From Ottelia alismoides (Eukaryota > Streptophyta > Magnoliopsida > Alismatales > Hydrocharitaceae): 64,000 nucleotides of DNA. The stretch is from assembly GCA_037367405.1 (NCBI GenBank), contig JAZKJV010009616.1, forward strand, positions 434,001 to 498,000. The letters are read 5' to 3'. The notes under the pieces were generated by a model. The model was not told the origin of the DNA, made no database searches, and saw only the letters and a program-made list of their open reading frames with translations. Below, in pieces: positions 1-11,370 of the stretch; positions within the stretch are counted from its first letter, which is position 1, and every line of letters starts with the position of its first letter. The position numbers and the translations under genes were made by a program.

Positions 1-122
1 ATCTATCTGCCATTTATTTGCACCATATTAGTAGGCACTAATTGTATGTGGAAAGGCATCTGATTCCTCTAAACATCACATACTTGAGAAGGGCCAAATC
101 AAGTCGAAAGATCAGCTATTTG

Positions 123-213
123 CTGTGAAAACTATTTGCTTTGGAAATACTAGAGAGATCCGAAATCAATTCGGTGCAACTGTGAAAACTATTTGCTTTG
201 GAAATACTAGAGA
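123..213. repeat. 57-bp-period direct repeat, two copies
   Basis: A 34-base block (starting ctgtgaaaactatttgc) occurs at about 123-156 and again, identical by eye, at 180-213. The period is 57 bases, a multiple of three, so the open frame from 125 repeats the peptide KTICFGNTRE. It lies just upstream of the first recognisable copia integrase residues and may be a replication-slippage duplication within the degraded pol of copia element 1. Confidence 0.8.
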
Positions 214-248
214 ATTTCTATCTCATGATATGTTGACCTTCTTTTCTC

Positions 249-620
249 ATGGGATTCTTCATCAGACAACATGTCAACATATGTCACAGGAGAATGGAGT
301 TGTCGATTGCAAGCATTAACACATTTCTTCATATTGCTCACCCATTACCAAGCTCATATTGGGGTCATGTGGTACTCGCTGATGTTTTTTTCATTAATCA
401 CAAGCCTTCAACTCCTAGGAAAAGTTGTATTCCATGTTCCCCTAAAGGTATTTGGATGTGCTATCTTTGTCCTCTTCGTCAGCCTAGCAGGGGATAAACT
501 AGCAGTTATAATAGTCATGTATTGGCCTATGTCAGGAATCAGAAGGGATAACAATGTTATAATCGAAGGATATCATGACAATAAATTAGTGAGAACATCA
601 CATTATTTGAATGTATTATC
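249..620 (+). pseudogene. Copia element 1: integrase C-terminal remnant
   Basis: Remnant of the integrase domain of a Ty1/copia polyprotein. A QENGVVDCKH stretch at about 285-318 corresponds to the conserved QNGVVERKHRH segment that carries the last catalytic Glu; here that Glu reads as Asp. The adjacent frame (about 310-420) continues with SSYWGHVVLADVFFINHKPS, the usual segment after the catalytic core. A third frame gives VFGCAIFVLF, matching the VFGC block. At least two frameshifts and several stops separate these pieces, so it is non-functional. The 5' part of the element, including its 5' LTR, gag and protease, lies left of the window or is lost. Confidence 0.75.
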
Positions 621-1039
621 TTCTTTGACACTAGTGGTGCCTATATATCTTCTCCTCCAACTACTTCGGAGATTATTCCAATACATGTTCTTGTACCGAT
701 ACTTGCACCTCAGGATTCTCGATTTGATGTCAACAACACCCTCAACCAACTAGCGGTACATCTATTGACGTAAATTCACCTTCAATGCTTTATATATTGA
801 CATTCCAGCTACCTTAGATGAGGTTTCTACAAGTATCAACACTTAAATGAATATTAATGTAAGGATACTAAACATAATGATCGAGTGAATGCCATATCAT
901 CCTCAAGAAGGGCAAATAGAAATGTACTACAAATCCTATTTTGGCGGCAGTTTCTTTCTCTAGTCTTGGATCAATCTACGAATGATTTGCAGAAGCATTA
1001 GTGGTAGAAGAAATCCTCATCGATCATGTTGAGGCACCA

Positions 1040-1990
1040 TGTGATCTAAAATGACACCTTACCATGAAGGAGGAAATACCTGCTCTAATCTCCTATGGAC
1101 ATGGAAGCTTGTAGATCTACCTACATATGGAAATGTTGTTGGATCTTGATAGGTCTTTATTGTGAAATATAACTCAAGTGGCTCGATTTCGAGATACAAA
1201 GTAACACTAGTTTCAAAGGCTTTACACAGACGTACAAGGTCAACTACTTCGAAACTTTTTCTCATGTATCATGGATCTTGTAAAATACATATTCTTTTGA
1301 TAGTAGTATATCTTTATTAGACCGTTCATCAACATGGCATAAAGAATTCCTTTCTCTACGATAAACTGTAGGAGGTCATATATATACACCAACCTCTTGG
1401 CTTTGAGGTTCATTGGGAGTTTCAGAAGGTATTCTTATCGAAAGAAGGATGTTTATTGTCTTAAACAATCCTTGAGCTTGTTACAAAAGTTGTCAGAAGT
1501 TCTTGAGAATTTCAGACTTTCCAAATCTTCATTATACCACTCCTTGCTTTTATCAAAAATAAGGAAAGACATTGTGGACATGTTAATATATATATGGACA
1601 ACATCATCCTCACTAATGATGATTCGAAAAACATAGTGGAAGTAAAAATGAGGCTAGCAAGGCAATCCTTAATCAAAGATCATGGACCATTGTGCTACCT
1701 CCTTGAGATTGAGATTCTTCATTTCAAATGAGTCCTTCCTATGTCCCAAATAAAGTACGCTACCGACCTACTACAGGAGTTGGGATATTGGAATCTAAGT
1801 CATCCCATATTACAATTGATCCCAAATAATACATCTATGAGCTTCGAGTTCGAAGATACAAGCTACTACAGACGGGTAATCAAGAAGCTACTTTATCTGA
1901 CCATCATTAGGGCATACACCTCGTTAGCAGTTGTCAATCTTAGTCGGTTCATGGATTATCCTAGCTGGTCCATTATAATGCATGCATGAT
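1040..1990 (+). pseudogene. Copia element 1: reverse transcriptase remnant
   Basis: Decayed Ty1/copia reverse transcriptase on the plus strand. At about 1100-1265 the translation reads TWKLVDLPTYGNVVG, then GSISRYKVTLVSKAFTQTY and FETFSHV, the N-terminal copia fingers region. Near 1591-1602 is YMDN in place of the catalytic YVDD, so the second essential Asp is replaced by Asn. At about 1660-1720 comes KDHGPLCYLLEIEILHFK, matching KDLGPLRYFLGIEV. The stretch 1741-1989 (82 codons open) reads YATDLLQELGYW...YRRVIKKLLYLTIIRAYTSLAV, the thumb/connection segment. Frameshifts lie between the blocks. It continues into RNase H at about 2050, which is split by the solo LTR. Confidence 0.85.
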
Positions 1991-2044
1991 GATCTTGAGG
2001 TATATCAAGTCCTCTCCAGGATGATGGTGCTTAACAAAGGGGCT

Positions 2045-2167
2045 ACAATGGATCTTATATCCTATTTTAATGCTTTTTTTATGAAAAAAATCTATTGGAT
2101 ATAAAATCCACTTCTGGATTTTCTACCTACATAGCAGGGAACTTGATCACTTGGAGGAGCAAGAAAT
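2045..2167 (+). pseudogene. Copia element 1: RNase H, 5' part
   Basis: The translation near 2090-2165 reads LLDIKSTSGFSTYIAGNLITWRSKK. This is the conserved start of copia RNase H (DRRSTSGYCTFVGGNLVTWRSKKQ in relatives). The frame stops abruptly at 2168, where an LTR begins. The same domain resumes at 4705 after the LTR and the second copy of the GAAAT duplication. The break is therefore an insertion, not a deletion. Confidence 0.9.
2163..2167. repeat. Target-site duplication GAAAT, left copy
   Basis: GAAAT directly precedes the solo LTR and recurs exactly at 4705-4709 after its end. Five bases is the usual copia duplication length. It falls inside the RNase H reading frame of copia 1. Confidence 0.9.
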
Positions 2168-4704
2168 TGTTGGACTTGTAAGCCCTTGACGACCCATTAA
2201 TGCAATAAAAGCTATTGCTTTATCATATCTATATGAAATGAAATGAATGAATGAATATGAATGCATGTTATTAAGGTTCCTTTATACAATTAGGATTATG
2301 TACCTTGGCCATATTGAATACCATGCAATTAGGAGGACACAACTGACTTCAAATATGCGATATTCAATAAAGATCTCCAGTCTGAGAAAGAGATGTCAAT
2401 CTTTCTCTGTAGAATGATTTGCAATTGACTTCTTGATGCATGTCTTCTGCATAAGAATAAAGATTCAGAAGTATTGGAATAATCAAGTCAAAGGTTTGAC
2501 TTGATGAGGTAGAGATAAACTAAGTCACGAATCGTAACTTTCATGATTATGCATGCATCCTTTGACCTAAGACATATATGCATCTATATGCCTGAGTATG
2601 CACATTTGACATGCCAATAGCTTGGTGACCTAGATAAGGTCCATATACCAACGCATTGGTGTGCATACTATGAGATATATGATCTCTCAAAGGAATCATA
2701 CAGGTTCATAATTGATAAACCGGGAGACGGAAATCACTCATGAGATAATTTGTGGGTCAAAATGAATTCCATGCATTATCTTCTTGTTTATGAAATAAGA
2801 CACAAATTTGAGATATTAATATATGCTTTTGAAAAGTGTATGATTAATAGCGTCACCCAAATATCAAATGAGAAATCTATTGATTTATTCTGAAGAAGAC
2901 AATCAAATTAGGGTTTGAACTTCAGATATATCAAAGTTTTTCCAGTGTGAAGGATGAATGATATTGGGAAAACTCGGGGTCAACTCTATCATAATAGATC
3001 ATCTACCATGATACTTCCATTCCAAGTGAGTGTTGAAACATGACAGATTTTAATGACTACATTTAGCTTGCTGATTTGATAATTAATTGGATTAAATCTC
3101 AATTCATTTGAATCAAATTTCAATGTCCACATATTTAAAACAGAAATGATCATGGAAATGTAAATATATAAGCTCCTTAAGCTCATTTCAAAGCTTCAAA
3201 TGATTTGGACTTTGATTAGAAATGGTTAAAGAAGCTGGATTCAACTCATCGATACTTTCTCGACCTAACATAGAGTGACTTACATTTCGTTGAGATTATT
3301 TAGAGTGTGAAGTGCTCCACTCGAGCTCAATTGATAAGAGTGTCTCAATTTCAAGCAAAAATGGTATAAACCCTGAAATTGGATTGATGTCCATATTTCG
3401 AGTCACTATACATGAATATTATGATCTCCCCGACATTATTTCTAAGTATCTATATTTACATCTCATGAGTCCTAACCGGATTAGGACGCATACCTAAAGA
3501 TGTCAATGTTGTAATAATTGTTTTTATTACATTTTTTCCATAAGGATATTTTTATATTTTATTCACATAATATATTTCATTAATTAATGTGAATGATGAT
3601 TAATAATAATTCATATTTGTATGAATATGATTCTTGTAAATAATATATATGTAAATATGATTTGCATAATATTTCCAAGGCATGAAATTATATACAAAAT
3701 TTGATTCATAATAATTTTGTAGATATAAATTGGATTTACATTTTTTGTGCTTGTGAATATGATACATAAGCTATAGGGATTATTTTCATAATTTCCCCAA
3801 TAATGATAATATGATTATAAAGATAATGTATTGATAAATAAACGGCAACAACCATGACTATATTTAGTCATGATGGGGCATGTACAATGGTTGTACACAT
3901 GGTGTCATTATATTGAGTCCTATTAAGAATAAGGCTCTTAATATTGTTGCATTATTTATTGATTAATTAATTAATAAATTAGCAATAATCTCATTCCATA
4001 TATGGAATTTGTTAGGCGTGCGTATTGACACATGTACCACAACAAATAGTCCTTGAATTGAATTCTTTGTTGATTTGTTACTTGATTTATTACTTAAATT
4101 AGTTGGAGAAAAATAAAGAGATAATTGTATTATTGAACAAGGACTTGGTATTAAGCCCTTGATCAACAATCCAATGGCCATCATTGCGCACGCCTACTTG
4201 AAGAGAAGACTCATCAATCAGAGTGTACAATGTGTATAAAAGGAGAGTAAAACTCTATCTTTTATATAACTTGAGTTTTGGGGAGCCTAGTCCCTTAAGA
4301 ATTTTGTGCCTTAGAGAAAGAGAAGAGTCTTGAGTGTATAAAACTCATACATACCTCTTCTTGTAGCCCTTTTCGTGAAGATGAAATCCAAGTTCGCGGG
4401 AAGCAACACGATTCATCTCTTCACCCATGAGGGAGACACTGCAGATCTTACTTGATTCGAGAGTTCTCTTGTTTTAGAGACTCACACTTCAAGAGGTAAC
4501 CATATTCTCATCTTAATATACACTAGAATATTGGAAACCTTGTTAGGAAAATAATTTCCCTAATTTAATGATTTCCCAAAGTACAATTTGTTATGCTGGA
4601 ATTTCTTGTTCAAATGATGAACATACAATGCTTTATGCAAATATTTTGATAATTTTCTACATTTCTGTAATGCGAAGTTCATAAATAGTTTATTTAGTTC
4701 TTCA
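2168..4704 (+). mobile_element. Solo LTR of the copia 3 family
   Basis: It starts TGTTGGACTTGTAAGCCC, matching TGTTAGCAATGTGAGCCC at the start of the copia 3 LTR (29236), and ends in TTCTTCA. Its length is 2,537 bases against 2,538 and 2,539 for the two LTRs of copia 3. Shared landmarks run in the same order: an initial AATAAAA block, a YACATYRRCGNRYTGGTGTGCAT-type block near 2655, AT-rich hairpins at 3540-3830, and a TATA box in GTGTATAAAAGGAG near 4233. Internal sequence and second LTR are absent, so it is a solo LTR formed by LTR-LTR recombination after insertion into copia 1. It is visibly more diverged than the two copia 3 LTRs are from each other, so it is an older insertion or a sister subfamily. 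Confidence 0.9.
4234..4246 (+). promoter_or_regulatory. TATA box of solo LTR
   Basis: The TATAAAAGG motif lies in the 3' third of the LTR, at the position equivalent to CCCTATAAATAGAG in the copia 3 LTRs. It is probably the U3/R core promoter. Without internal sequence it could only drive read-through transcription to the right. Confidence 0.55.
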
Positions 4705-4709
4705 GAAAT
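4705..4709. repeat. Target-site duplication GAAAT, right copy
   Basis: Perfect match to 2163-2167. It identifies the end of the solo LTR at 4704. Confidence 0.9.
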
Positions 4710-5010
4710 AAGTAGTAGTTTCCCACTTCAGTGCAGAAAATGAGTACAACATCTTGCCTCTTGCAACAATCAAGTGAGTATTGTTTCAATATGTACTTAC
4801 ATATTTACATATAACTCCTACTATGGCAATGGAGCTCAATTGCGACAATAGGGCATATGTATATACCATGTTCAATGAACACACAAACATATGGAGGTCG
4901 ATGACTTCAGATGATCATATTATAGGCATATTCACCAAGTCACTTGTCCACACTCAGTTAGAGAGATTCTGTAACAAGCTAAGCATGATAAACATATATG
5001 CTCTATCTTG
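4705..5010 (+). pseudogene. Copia element 1: RNase H, 3' part and C-terminus
   Basis: This continues the RNase H split at 2167. Just after the duplication the frame reads VVVSHFSAENEY, aligning with VVARSSAEAEYRAM. From 4800 an open frame reads MAMELNCDNRAYVY (LYCDNQAAI in relatives), then IIGIFTKSLVHTQLERFCNKLSMINIYALS and a stop at about 5009. These match the copia C-terminus (IADILTKGL...KLGMIDIYAP). The catalytic Asp of the CDN motif is retained, but upstream stops make the element dead. Confidence 0.9.
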
Positions 5011-5020
5011 AAGGGAGAGT
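5011..5020 (+). promoter_or_regulatory. Polypurine tract of copia element 1
   Basis: AAGGGAGAG, between the stop codon of the polyprotein remnant and the LTR start TGAGAGATATTT. This is the expected plus-strand primer position. Confidence 0.75.
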
Positions 5021-5180
5021 TGAGAGATATTTGTATTCCACCCACTCAAAATGTACACTTGTATTTTCTATTTTCTCTTTCTCCCCTAAGTAACCTAATC
5101 CTAGGGCTCCAGTTATATAAGGAACCTTAGGTTAGCCATTCCATTCATGTAATTAAATTATCTTCTTCTACTATTTCTCA
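5021..5180 (+). mobile_element. Short 3' LTR of copia element 1
   Basis: It starts TGAGAGATATTTG immediately after the PPT and ends near TATTTCTCA. At about 160 bases it is a short LTR. It holds a TATA-like TTATATAAGG near 5134. The 5' partner would lie outside the window, so the right boundary is inferred only from the terminal CA. Confidence 0.6.
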
Positions 5181-5791
5181 GAATTCGATCAAAGATTTCT
5201 TTTATTTGTCGTTCAAAGGTCCAAATGCATAGAGTTGGTTTCGATTATACCTTGAATCATGCTTATCTTGTTGTTGAAATTTAGGTGAGTTGTTTGAGGT
5301 TATTGGCATGATCTGTAGTGCGGGTGTAAGCCTTGTGATTGAAATAATTGGAATCTAAGAAGCAACATTGATGAACATCATTAATAAAGAGTTATAGTGC
5401 TCGGTTGATATTTACAACTTCATTGATTGTGTGCAGAAATAGTGGTGACAGTTGCAAGATTCCACCAGATTGCTAGAAAGCCGATGTCAAATATTAGTCA
5501 AATTGTTCCAATGAATGAAAACAATCCACTTTGACTCCCTGGAGGGGATGGTGCATTGCACACATTCCCCTTGATCTAAATATAGTTGTCCATGCAATGC
5601 GGAAGCTCGAGAAATTGGGGGAGATATGCATTTAATCAGCACCTCATTCTTCATTTTTGTGTATGAAATTTAAAAAAATAGATTGGAATACCATCTTCGG
5701 ATGAACAAATGGAAATGTTATCTTGTCTATTTTTGGCAATGCCATTTTTCTTTTTGATCTCAACCATGTAGAAAAAATAATTGCGTAGTTT
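5181..5791. other. Unassigned stretch between copia 1 and a MITE
   Basis: No long reading frame and no transposon motif recognised. A pyrimidine run ending TGTGTGCAG at about 5434 looks like a splice acceptor, but no open frame worth calling follows. Confidence 0.4.
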
Positions 5792-5794
5792 ATT

Positions 5795-6245
5795 CACTAC
5801 AAAAAAAGAGCTATAGTGACCGTTTTGAAAAAATCCGTGACTAAATTAACCGTTGTTAAATATATAATGACGATATTATTCGTTGCGAAATGAATTTTCG
5901 TACTCAAAAATAGCAACGAATATCATATATGTAGTTATATCATTAGCAACGGTCTACATAGTGACGCTTCACCGTTGCTATTTTTCAAAATATCAACTAA
6001 TCGTCATTATTTTTTTAGTTCAAAATTTAGCGACGATTAACTAAAATTTTGAAAAATAGCAACGAATAAGCGTCACTATGTGGACCGTTGCTAATGATAT
6101 AACGACAGATATGATATTCATTGCTAATTTTGAGTACTAAAACTCATTTCGCAATGAATAATATCGTCATTATATACATTTAACAACGGCTAATTTAGTG
6201 ACGGATTTTTTCAAAACCGTCACTATAGCTCATTTTTTTGTAGTG
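5795..6245. mobile_element. CACTA-type foldback MITE (451 bp)
   Basis: It begins CACTACAAAAAAAGAGC and ends with its inverse, GCTCATTTTTTTGTAGTG. A three-base duplication ATT lies at 5792-5794 and 6246-6248. CACTA termini with a 3-bp duplication define the CACTA (CMC) superfamily. The two halves (about 5795-6015 and 6030-6245) are near-complete inverted copies, so a transcript would fold into one hairpin of roughly 210 base pairs per arm. There is no coding capacity; it would need a transposase in trans. Confidence 0.93.
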
Positions 6246-6248
6246 ATT

Positions 6249-7500
6249 CCTCCTCTAAAATTTCCTAATTATCACTTTTCAAAAATATCAGATTCAACTA
6301 AAAGTAAATATAACAAACTAAGTTTTTTATTCAACATTATTATTATATAATATTTATAAATGGAGAAATACTAAATATATACATTTTAGTACTACATATC
6401 TATTTTATATAAACAAAATAATATCAACTGATATTTTCAAAAACCAAAAAATATAATATCACCTATTTAGTATTTAAATAATTATAATAATACATGACAC
6501 TACTAAAAATAACAAAAAAAATCACATTATGGAACATATTAGCATATATTATCACTTAAAAAAATACAGAACAAAGTAGTATAATTTGATATTGTAAATA
6601 ATTCATAAACATGAAAGTTTAGATACTTTATATAAAGTGAAATAAAAATGATAAAAAACTAAAAACTAACAATATGCTATATTTACAAATATTAATATCA
6701 AATAATAAAAATAAAGATATAACTAAATAGATTTGTTTAACATTCAAAAAAGGCTTTACAACATTATCATATAAAGTAGTTGCAATTCCAATATAAAATC
6801 ATACATATAGAACATAAAACCTGCAAACTTATATATAATATTAAACAATTCTCTACGTAAATCATATTTTTACTTAAATTTACAACATTATATTGTATCT
6901 TTTTAAAAAAACAAAAAGACACCAAAATCAAAATACAAATTTCTTTATTAAAAAAGATGAAATTCATTATAATAAAATCAAATTTTGAATAAAATACAAA
7001 TCAAATGAAAACTATGAAGTTTTAAAGCACATAAAGACACATAAAGTAGAAAGTTATATACACAAAACATAATTACACGAACACAAAAATATGAAAATCG
7101 AAGTAAAAAGAAGTAAATATATGCAAAGCACCATAATCTTAATATAAACCTACTTACATATTCCCTCCTATGATTGATATTCCCTCCTATGATTGATTCA
7201 ATAAATATGAGCATAAATAAAATCTACAATTATATTCCTATGGTCCCTCTATGGTTGACCCAATAAATACAAGTATAAATAAAATCTACAATTATATTCT
7301 CCGGGGCTCGCATACCATACCTTATCCATCTTTCGATCTCAAGATGATCCTATTTCACAACTGGAAAATTTTCCTTTTCCTTTTCATTTTGAGATTAATT
7401 AGTCTCCGGTCGATCTGTTTCACCTTTTTTGGTCTTATTTACCTAATCTAATTTCACTTTCTATCAAGCCTTCTATTTTCTTTTCTTCAACAACCATGGC
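6249..7500. other. Very AT-rich stretch without recognisable genes
   Basis: Homopolymer-rich AT sequence. Small open frames (for example 6767-6967 and 6978-7214 on the minus strand) are low-complexity and resemble no family. Only short tandem duplications at 7160-7299 stand out. Confidence 0.5.
7160..7299. repeat. Two short tandem duplications
   Basis: A 19-base unit (attccctcctatgattgat) is repeated head to tail at 7160-7178 and 7179-7197. A block starting caataaata recurs at 7199 and 7261, 62 bases apart, about 90 percent identical over 39 bases. Confidence 0.75.
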
Positions 7501-8559
7501 TGGTGTTAATAATATGTTTGGATCTTCTTCTTGTGGAGCCACCAAAAATCCAAGGTTACAACTAGTATTCTTATAATCATGTAGACATTTCAAGAGAAAG
7601 CTATAACAAGGAAAAGCCTAGATTAAGTTGAAAGCATAGAGGAACCGAATGCAATCCATTGATGATAAGGAAAAAATATTAGCTAGTGAGCCAATTGTTA
7701 TGATGCATTGTATGACCTTGGAACGGATGTAGTTACATTATAGATTAAGCAACTATTGCTCCATGGTAATTTTGATCTTAAGCATCGATTCATCTAATTG
7801 CTAATAAAATTTTGCAAGAATTATGTGGAGTCATTTGCACATGTCCAATAACTTGATGTGATTTGTGATGAAGTTAGTATCCTATTATCATTGTTGCTAT
7901 CAAGATAAAGGTCCTCCCCTTTTCATTAATGGAATAAGATGCTTAGTAGTTGAAACACATGGAAAAATGTTTCAACATGGAGCAATCATTCTCCAAGTGT
8001 CTAAAGAAATATATTCATTTTGGTCAAACTAATGATATGCAACCGATCATTAACAACTTCTCCCAATTAACCCATGAACCTATGTATAAAGCATTAGAAC
8101 ACATTAAGAATCTTTCGAAGAAGTGTCCCGCCCCCCCAGATAGCCAATCGTAAATCTTTGAATTATCTGCGATTAATTATTCAAGATAGACATGATCTTC
8201 AACAAATCAGAGAATTGGACAAAATATATATACTTGCCAAGTAAATGGAGGATCTTATTGCAAATATATATAACAATCTAGTTTTCACAAGTGCACATCC
8301 TCATCATATCGACCTTTGTATAATATTCATAGACATGTTGGAGGATAGGACAATCTTTTCTAGCCTTTAAAACACCAATACAATATCAGTGACAACAGAA
8401 GCAATCATATGCAAAGAGATTGACCAAAAGGTTGAGATGGCCATATTAGGTTAGAATCTCGATGATCTTATAGTTTCAAAGACCGTGAACTTTTTGAATG
8501 TACATCCAAATCCTAACAATAACTTTCTAGTTACACCATTAATGAAGGTACTTAAATAA
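7500..8559. other. Unassigned stretch with a 67-codon open frame
   Basis: The plus-strand frame 7950-8153 reads MEKCFNMEQSFSKCLKKYIHF and so on. It resembles no family I recognise, and stops surround it. It may be a decayed transposon or gene fragment. Confidence 0.3.
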
Positions 8560-9935
8560 TTAGATCCTTATAGGAATGATATATGAGATGGTCCCCCATA
8601 TGTCTGATTAACCAATTCCAAACTTTTGCATTCTTGACATCTTTGTGAAGCTGGCTTTCTTCTACTTCCACAAAACATACCCTTAAAAAAGCTCAAATCA
8701 ACGGTCCACAATCCTGCCAACTTTCCCTTCTTCTGCATGATCTTCATTCCTTTCTTTCTCATGTAACCATGACTTTTGTGCCATATGCTAACAACATAAT
8801 CAAAAGACACCATGTTTAGACATTTCATATGAGCTTAATGCAATATACAATCTTCCTTCTTGTATCGATCTAGGACAATCGACCCATTGGGCATCTTCTA
8901 AGAGCCATAGTTGAATGATAACACTACATCACTTTCAGAAGGTTGTATGATATATATGAGATTCTTAGTTGGACTTGATACATGTCTAGCATTCTTCAAA
9001 TCAGAATATACCCCTTGAGTTTAGAAGATATCAACATCTCCCTTTGCAGTGATATTGCATCACTTGTCATCCCCTAGGTACATTTTTTCAAAATCTTCTT
9101 TCACATTTTTGGATGATGATTTGCCGAGTGTTGCTATGAAGTGATGCACCCAAGCTCATTCTCGTATTTTCAACACAAATTATGATATCTTTATCATCAT
9201 TGTTAATAAAATTTATAGTATGGTTACCTTTCTCCTTTGTATAGTGCCTGTTTTGATTACAATTTCTAATAACACACTTCAGATCCTAAGATTGTGATCC
9301 ACATTTCTACTACTTTCTTTTGGAGCTCTTTAGGTTCTTGTAACTTTTCATGCCCCTCACTTCTGTACTAAAGCACAACCTGAAGAGTAGTATTCTCCAT
9401 ACATCATTTATCATGTATCTTCTCCAAGGGCATTAGCAACATTCTCCAACTTCGATTTCTCAAAATTAAAGGAGTTGCTAATAACTACAAACAATGCATT
9501 CCATCTACCATGTAAACTAGGGAGAACTGATACCAACTAGTTGATGATGCTCTTTAAAATTTTCAAATGTTAGGCCACGATAGATTTCTCGCTTATCTTC
9601 ATATTGAAAAGCTTCTTCGTTAAATATCCTTTATTTGATGTTTTCATGCCTGAAAAGACTTGTTATCATCTTCTCCTTTGTGTTGCTCGGGGACACCTAT
9701 GGAGCAAGGCCATATCCCACAATTCCTAGAGCCTTTGGATATAAGAGCTTTCACTCATCCTCCATAACTTTGGCTTCTTCCCTTCTATCAGCAGATTGAG
9801 ATTCTTCTCGTATAGAATGTCTTTGATACGCATGCTCTACAACACTAAATTCGACATATTGAACTACAAGATCTTCATCTTTGACTCTTATGCCATTATG
9901 TAAATGTTGATCTCCTAAACATGGCTCTAATACGA
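8560..9935 (-). pseudogene. Copia remnant (minus): gag to integrase start
   Basis: Minus-strand Ty1/copia polyprotein remnant just downstream of an LTR and PBS. From high to low coordinates: a gag-like N-terminus (9981-9751); a protease-distal block near 9000-8930 resembling the VRHVPxLxKNLI region; then, at 8828-8600, SIWHKSHGYMRKKGMKIMQKKGKLAGL. That last block is the GAG-pre-integrase zinc-binding region (WHKRLGHMSEKG in relatives), followed by SLELVNQTYGGPS for LELVHTDLWGPS. The HHCC-type histidines are partly kept. It is truncated at about 8560, with no integrase core, reverse transcriptase or 3' LTR next to it. Confidence 0.7.
9923..9935 (-). promoter_or_regulatory. Degenerate initiator-Met tRNA primer binding site
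   Basis: On the minus strand TCGTATTAGAGCC, corresponding to TGGTATCAGAGCC. It lies two bases inside the LTR end at 9938. This is the standard copia primer site and fixes the element's orientation. Confidence 0.75.
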
Positions 9936-9937
9936 AT

Positions 9938-10211
9938 TGTTGGCAATAGATTTGATCAGCAATGCACAAGAAGAGCAACAATTATAATGTTTCGACAAGT
10001 ATCTACTCTACTTGCGCACACTAGACTCCCTTTTTGTATGATTGTAGTGCAATGAACATCTACTCCAAGTATCTATCTAGGCCGGAAATTATACTTAGGT
10101 TACATGACTGTGCAAGTGTGAAATGACTAATATACCCTCATTATGGAAAACTCATCAACCCATCTACCCTCTGTTCTTTGCCAATCAATCTTCACAAGTA
10201 GAACCTTAACA
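9938..10211 (-). mobile_element. 5' LTR of the minus-strand copia remnant (274 bp)
   Basis: On the minus strand it starts TGTTAAGGTTCTACTTGTG and ends CTATTGCCAACA, both canonical TG...CA termini with the extended inverted TGTT/AACA ends. The adjacent PBS shows it is the 5' LTR. No second copy was found in the window, so the 3' half of the element is missing. Confidence 0.75.
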
Positions 10212-11370
10212 TATTATCAAGCTGGCCAAACATATTATATATCATTATATGTCATCGATTCAATCGGCGATCTAATCTGATTGAGATTTTTAATTCGACT
10301 CTAAAAGGATTGAAAAGGACAAGCTTAATCCTATGGGCATACATACTTTGTGGAGTGCGAGGAGTCAATACAACTTCTTTGCCTTAATCTGTTGGAGGAA
10401 TTAGCTTATCCCTATCATAAATAAGGTCTATGTAGTTTTTTTTGTAGTTTAGTGATGTTGAGAGTCTTGAGACTGTGACAAGACCAAAGAAAGTTGAAAG
10501 ATGTATTCTGCCATGATCATTTGAATTTTTTTCTACAATGCCTTTGCAATTAATATGATGATCAACAAAGATGAGTTACTTTGTTACATATACACATATA
10601 TACCCGAAAATTTTGTATTTGACATTGGCAATTGACATCATCAATAGTTCTCATGTAGGATATTAAGTAGGCGATATATATACATGATCTATATGACATA
10701 GCATGCAATTGGGTTTGCAATTTTTTTGTTTGTATATTAACGCTTATGCAACATATTATGCGGAAATTTGTGATATAATCCTTACCTCTCCTTGTGAAAT
10801 TAGAGATTTCCTCAAGTAGAATATCTTTGCTTATTGTCAAATATTCTTGTGGATAACTTTCCATGTATTTGTGTGTTTGGATAGCAGATATGTTTGAGTG
10901 TGGCATAGCCTATGATCCTTTGTGCGAGTTTAATAACCTTTCGATAGGTTTGAAGTAAAGAAAGAGAATGTTGTTTCATAAATAGAGAAAAATTCAAGAA
11001 AAAGAAGGCGAGACTATCTACTCCTTTTTTTAATTCCTCAAATGATGGGGCCAATGATAACGACAAGTATCTGAGGTATTAATTATACTTTGAACTTCTA
11101 TCATTCATTGCACGATAACTTAATTTTATTAATATTTTCGTAGATATATTTGCAAATATTACATATTATACGAATATTCACAGCATCATCAATTATGTAT
11201 ATCTACAGAAAAATCAATTACTTTATATATATATGTCTTCTAATTACTTAATACCAACATTTGAATGATCCGCGCGTTAATCTTCTTGAATGCTATCGGA
11301 TTCTTTTATCCTTAAAAAAAGTTAAATAAATAAATAAATAAAACTGAAAAAAAGATAAAAAGAAAAATAT
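10212..11370. other. Unassigned stretch
   Basis: Contains overlapping minus-strand frames of 114 codons (10906-10562) and 84 codons (11066-10812). Neither matches a family I know, and their composition looks non-coding. No terminal repeats were found. Confidence 0.4.

Noticed and set aside
1059..1265. Minus-strand 68-codon ORF
   Set aside because: It is the antisense shadow of the plus-strand copia reverse transcriptase block.
4721..4735. Alternative right end of the solo LTR at CACTTCA or GTGCA
   Set aside because: These ends leave no exact duplication, while the end at 4704 gives GAAAT on both sides and restores the RNase H register.
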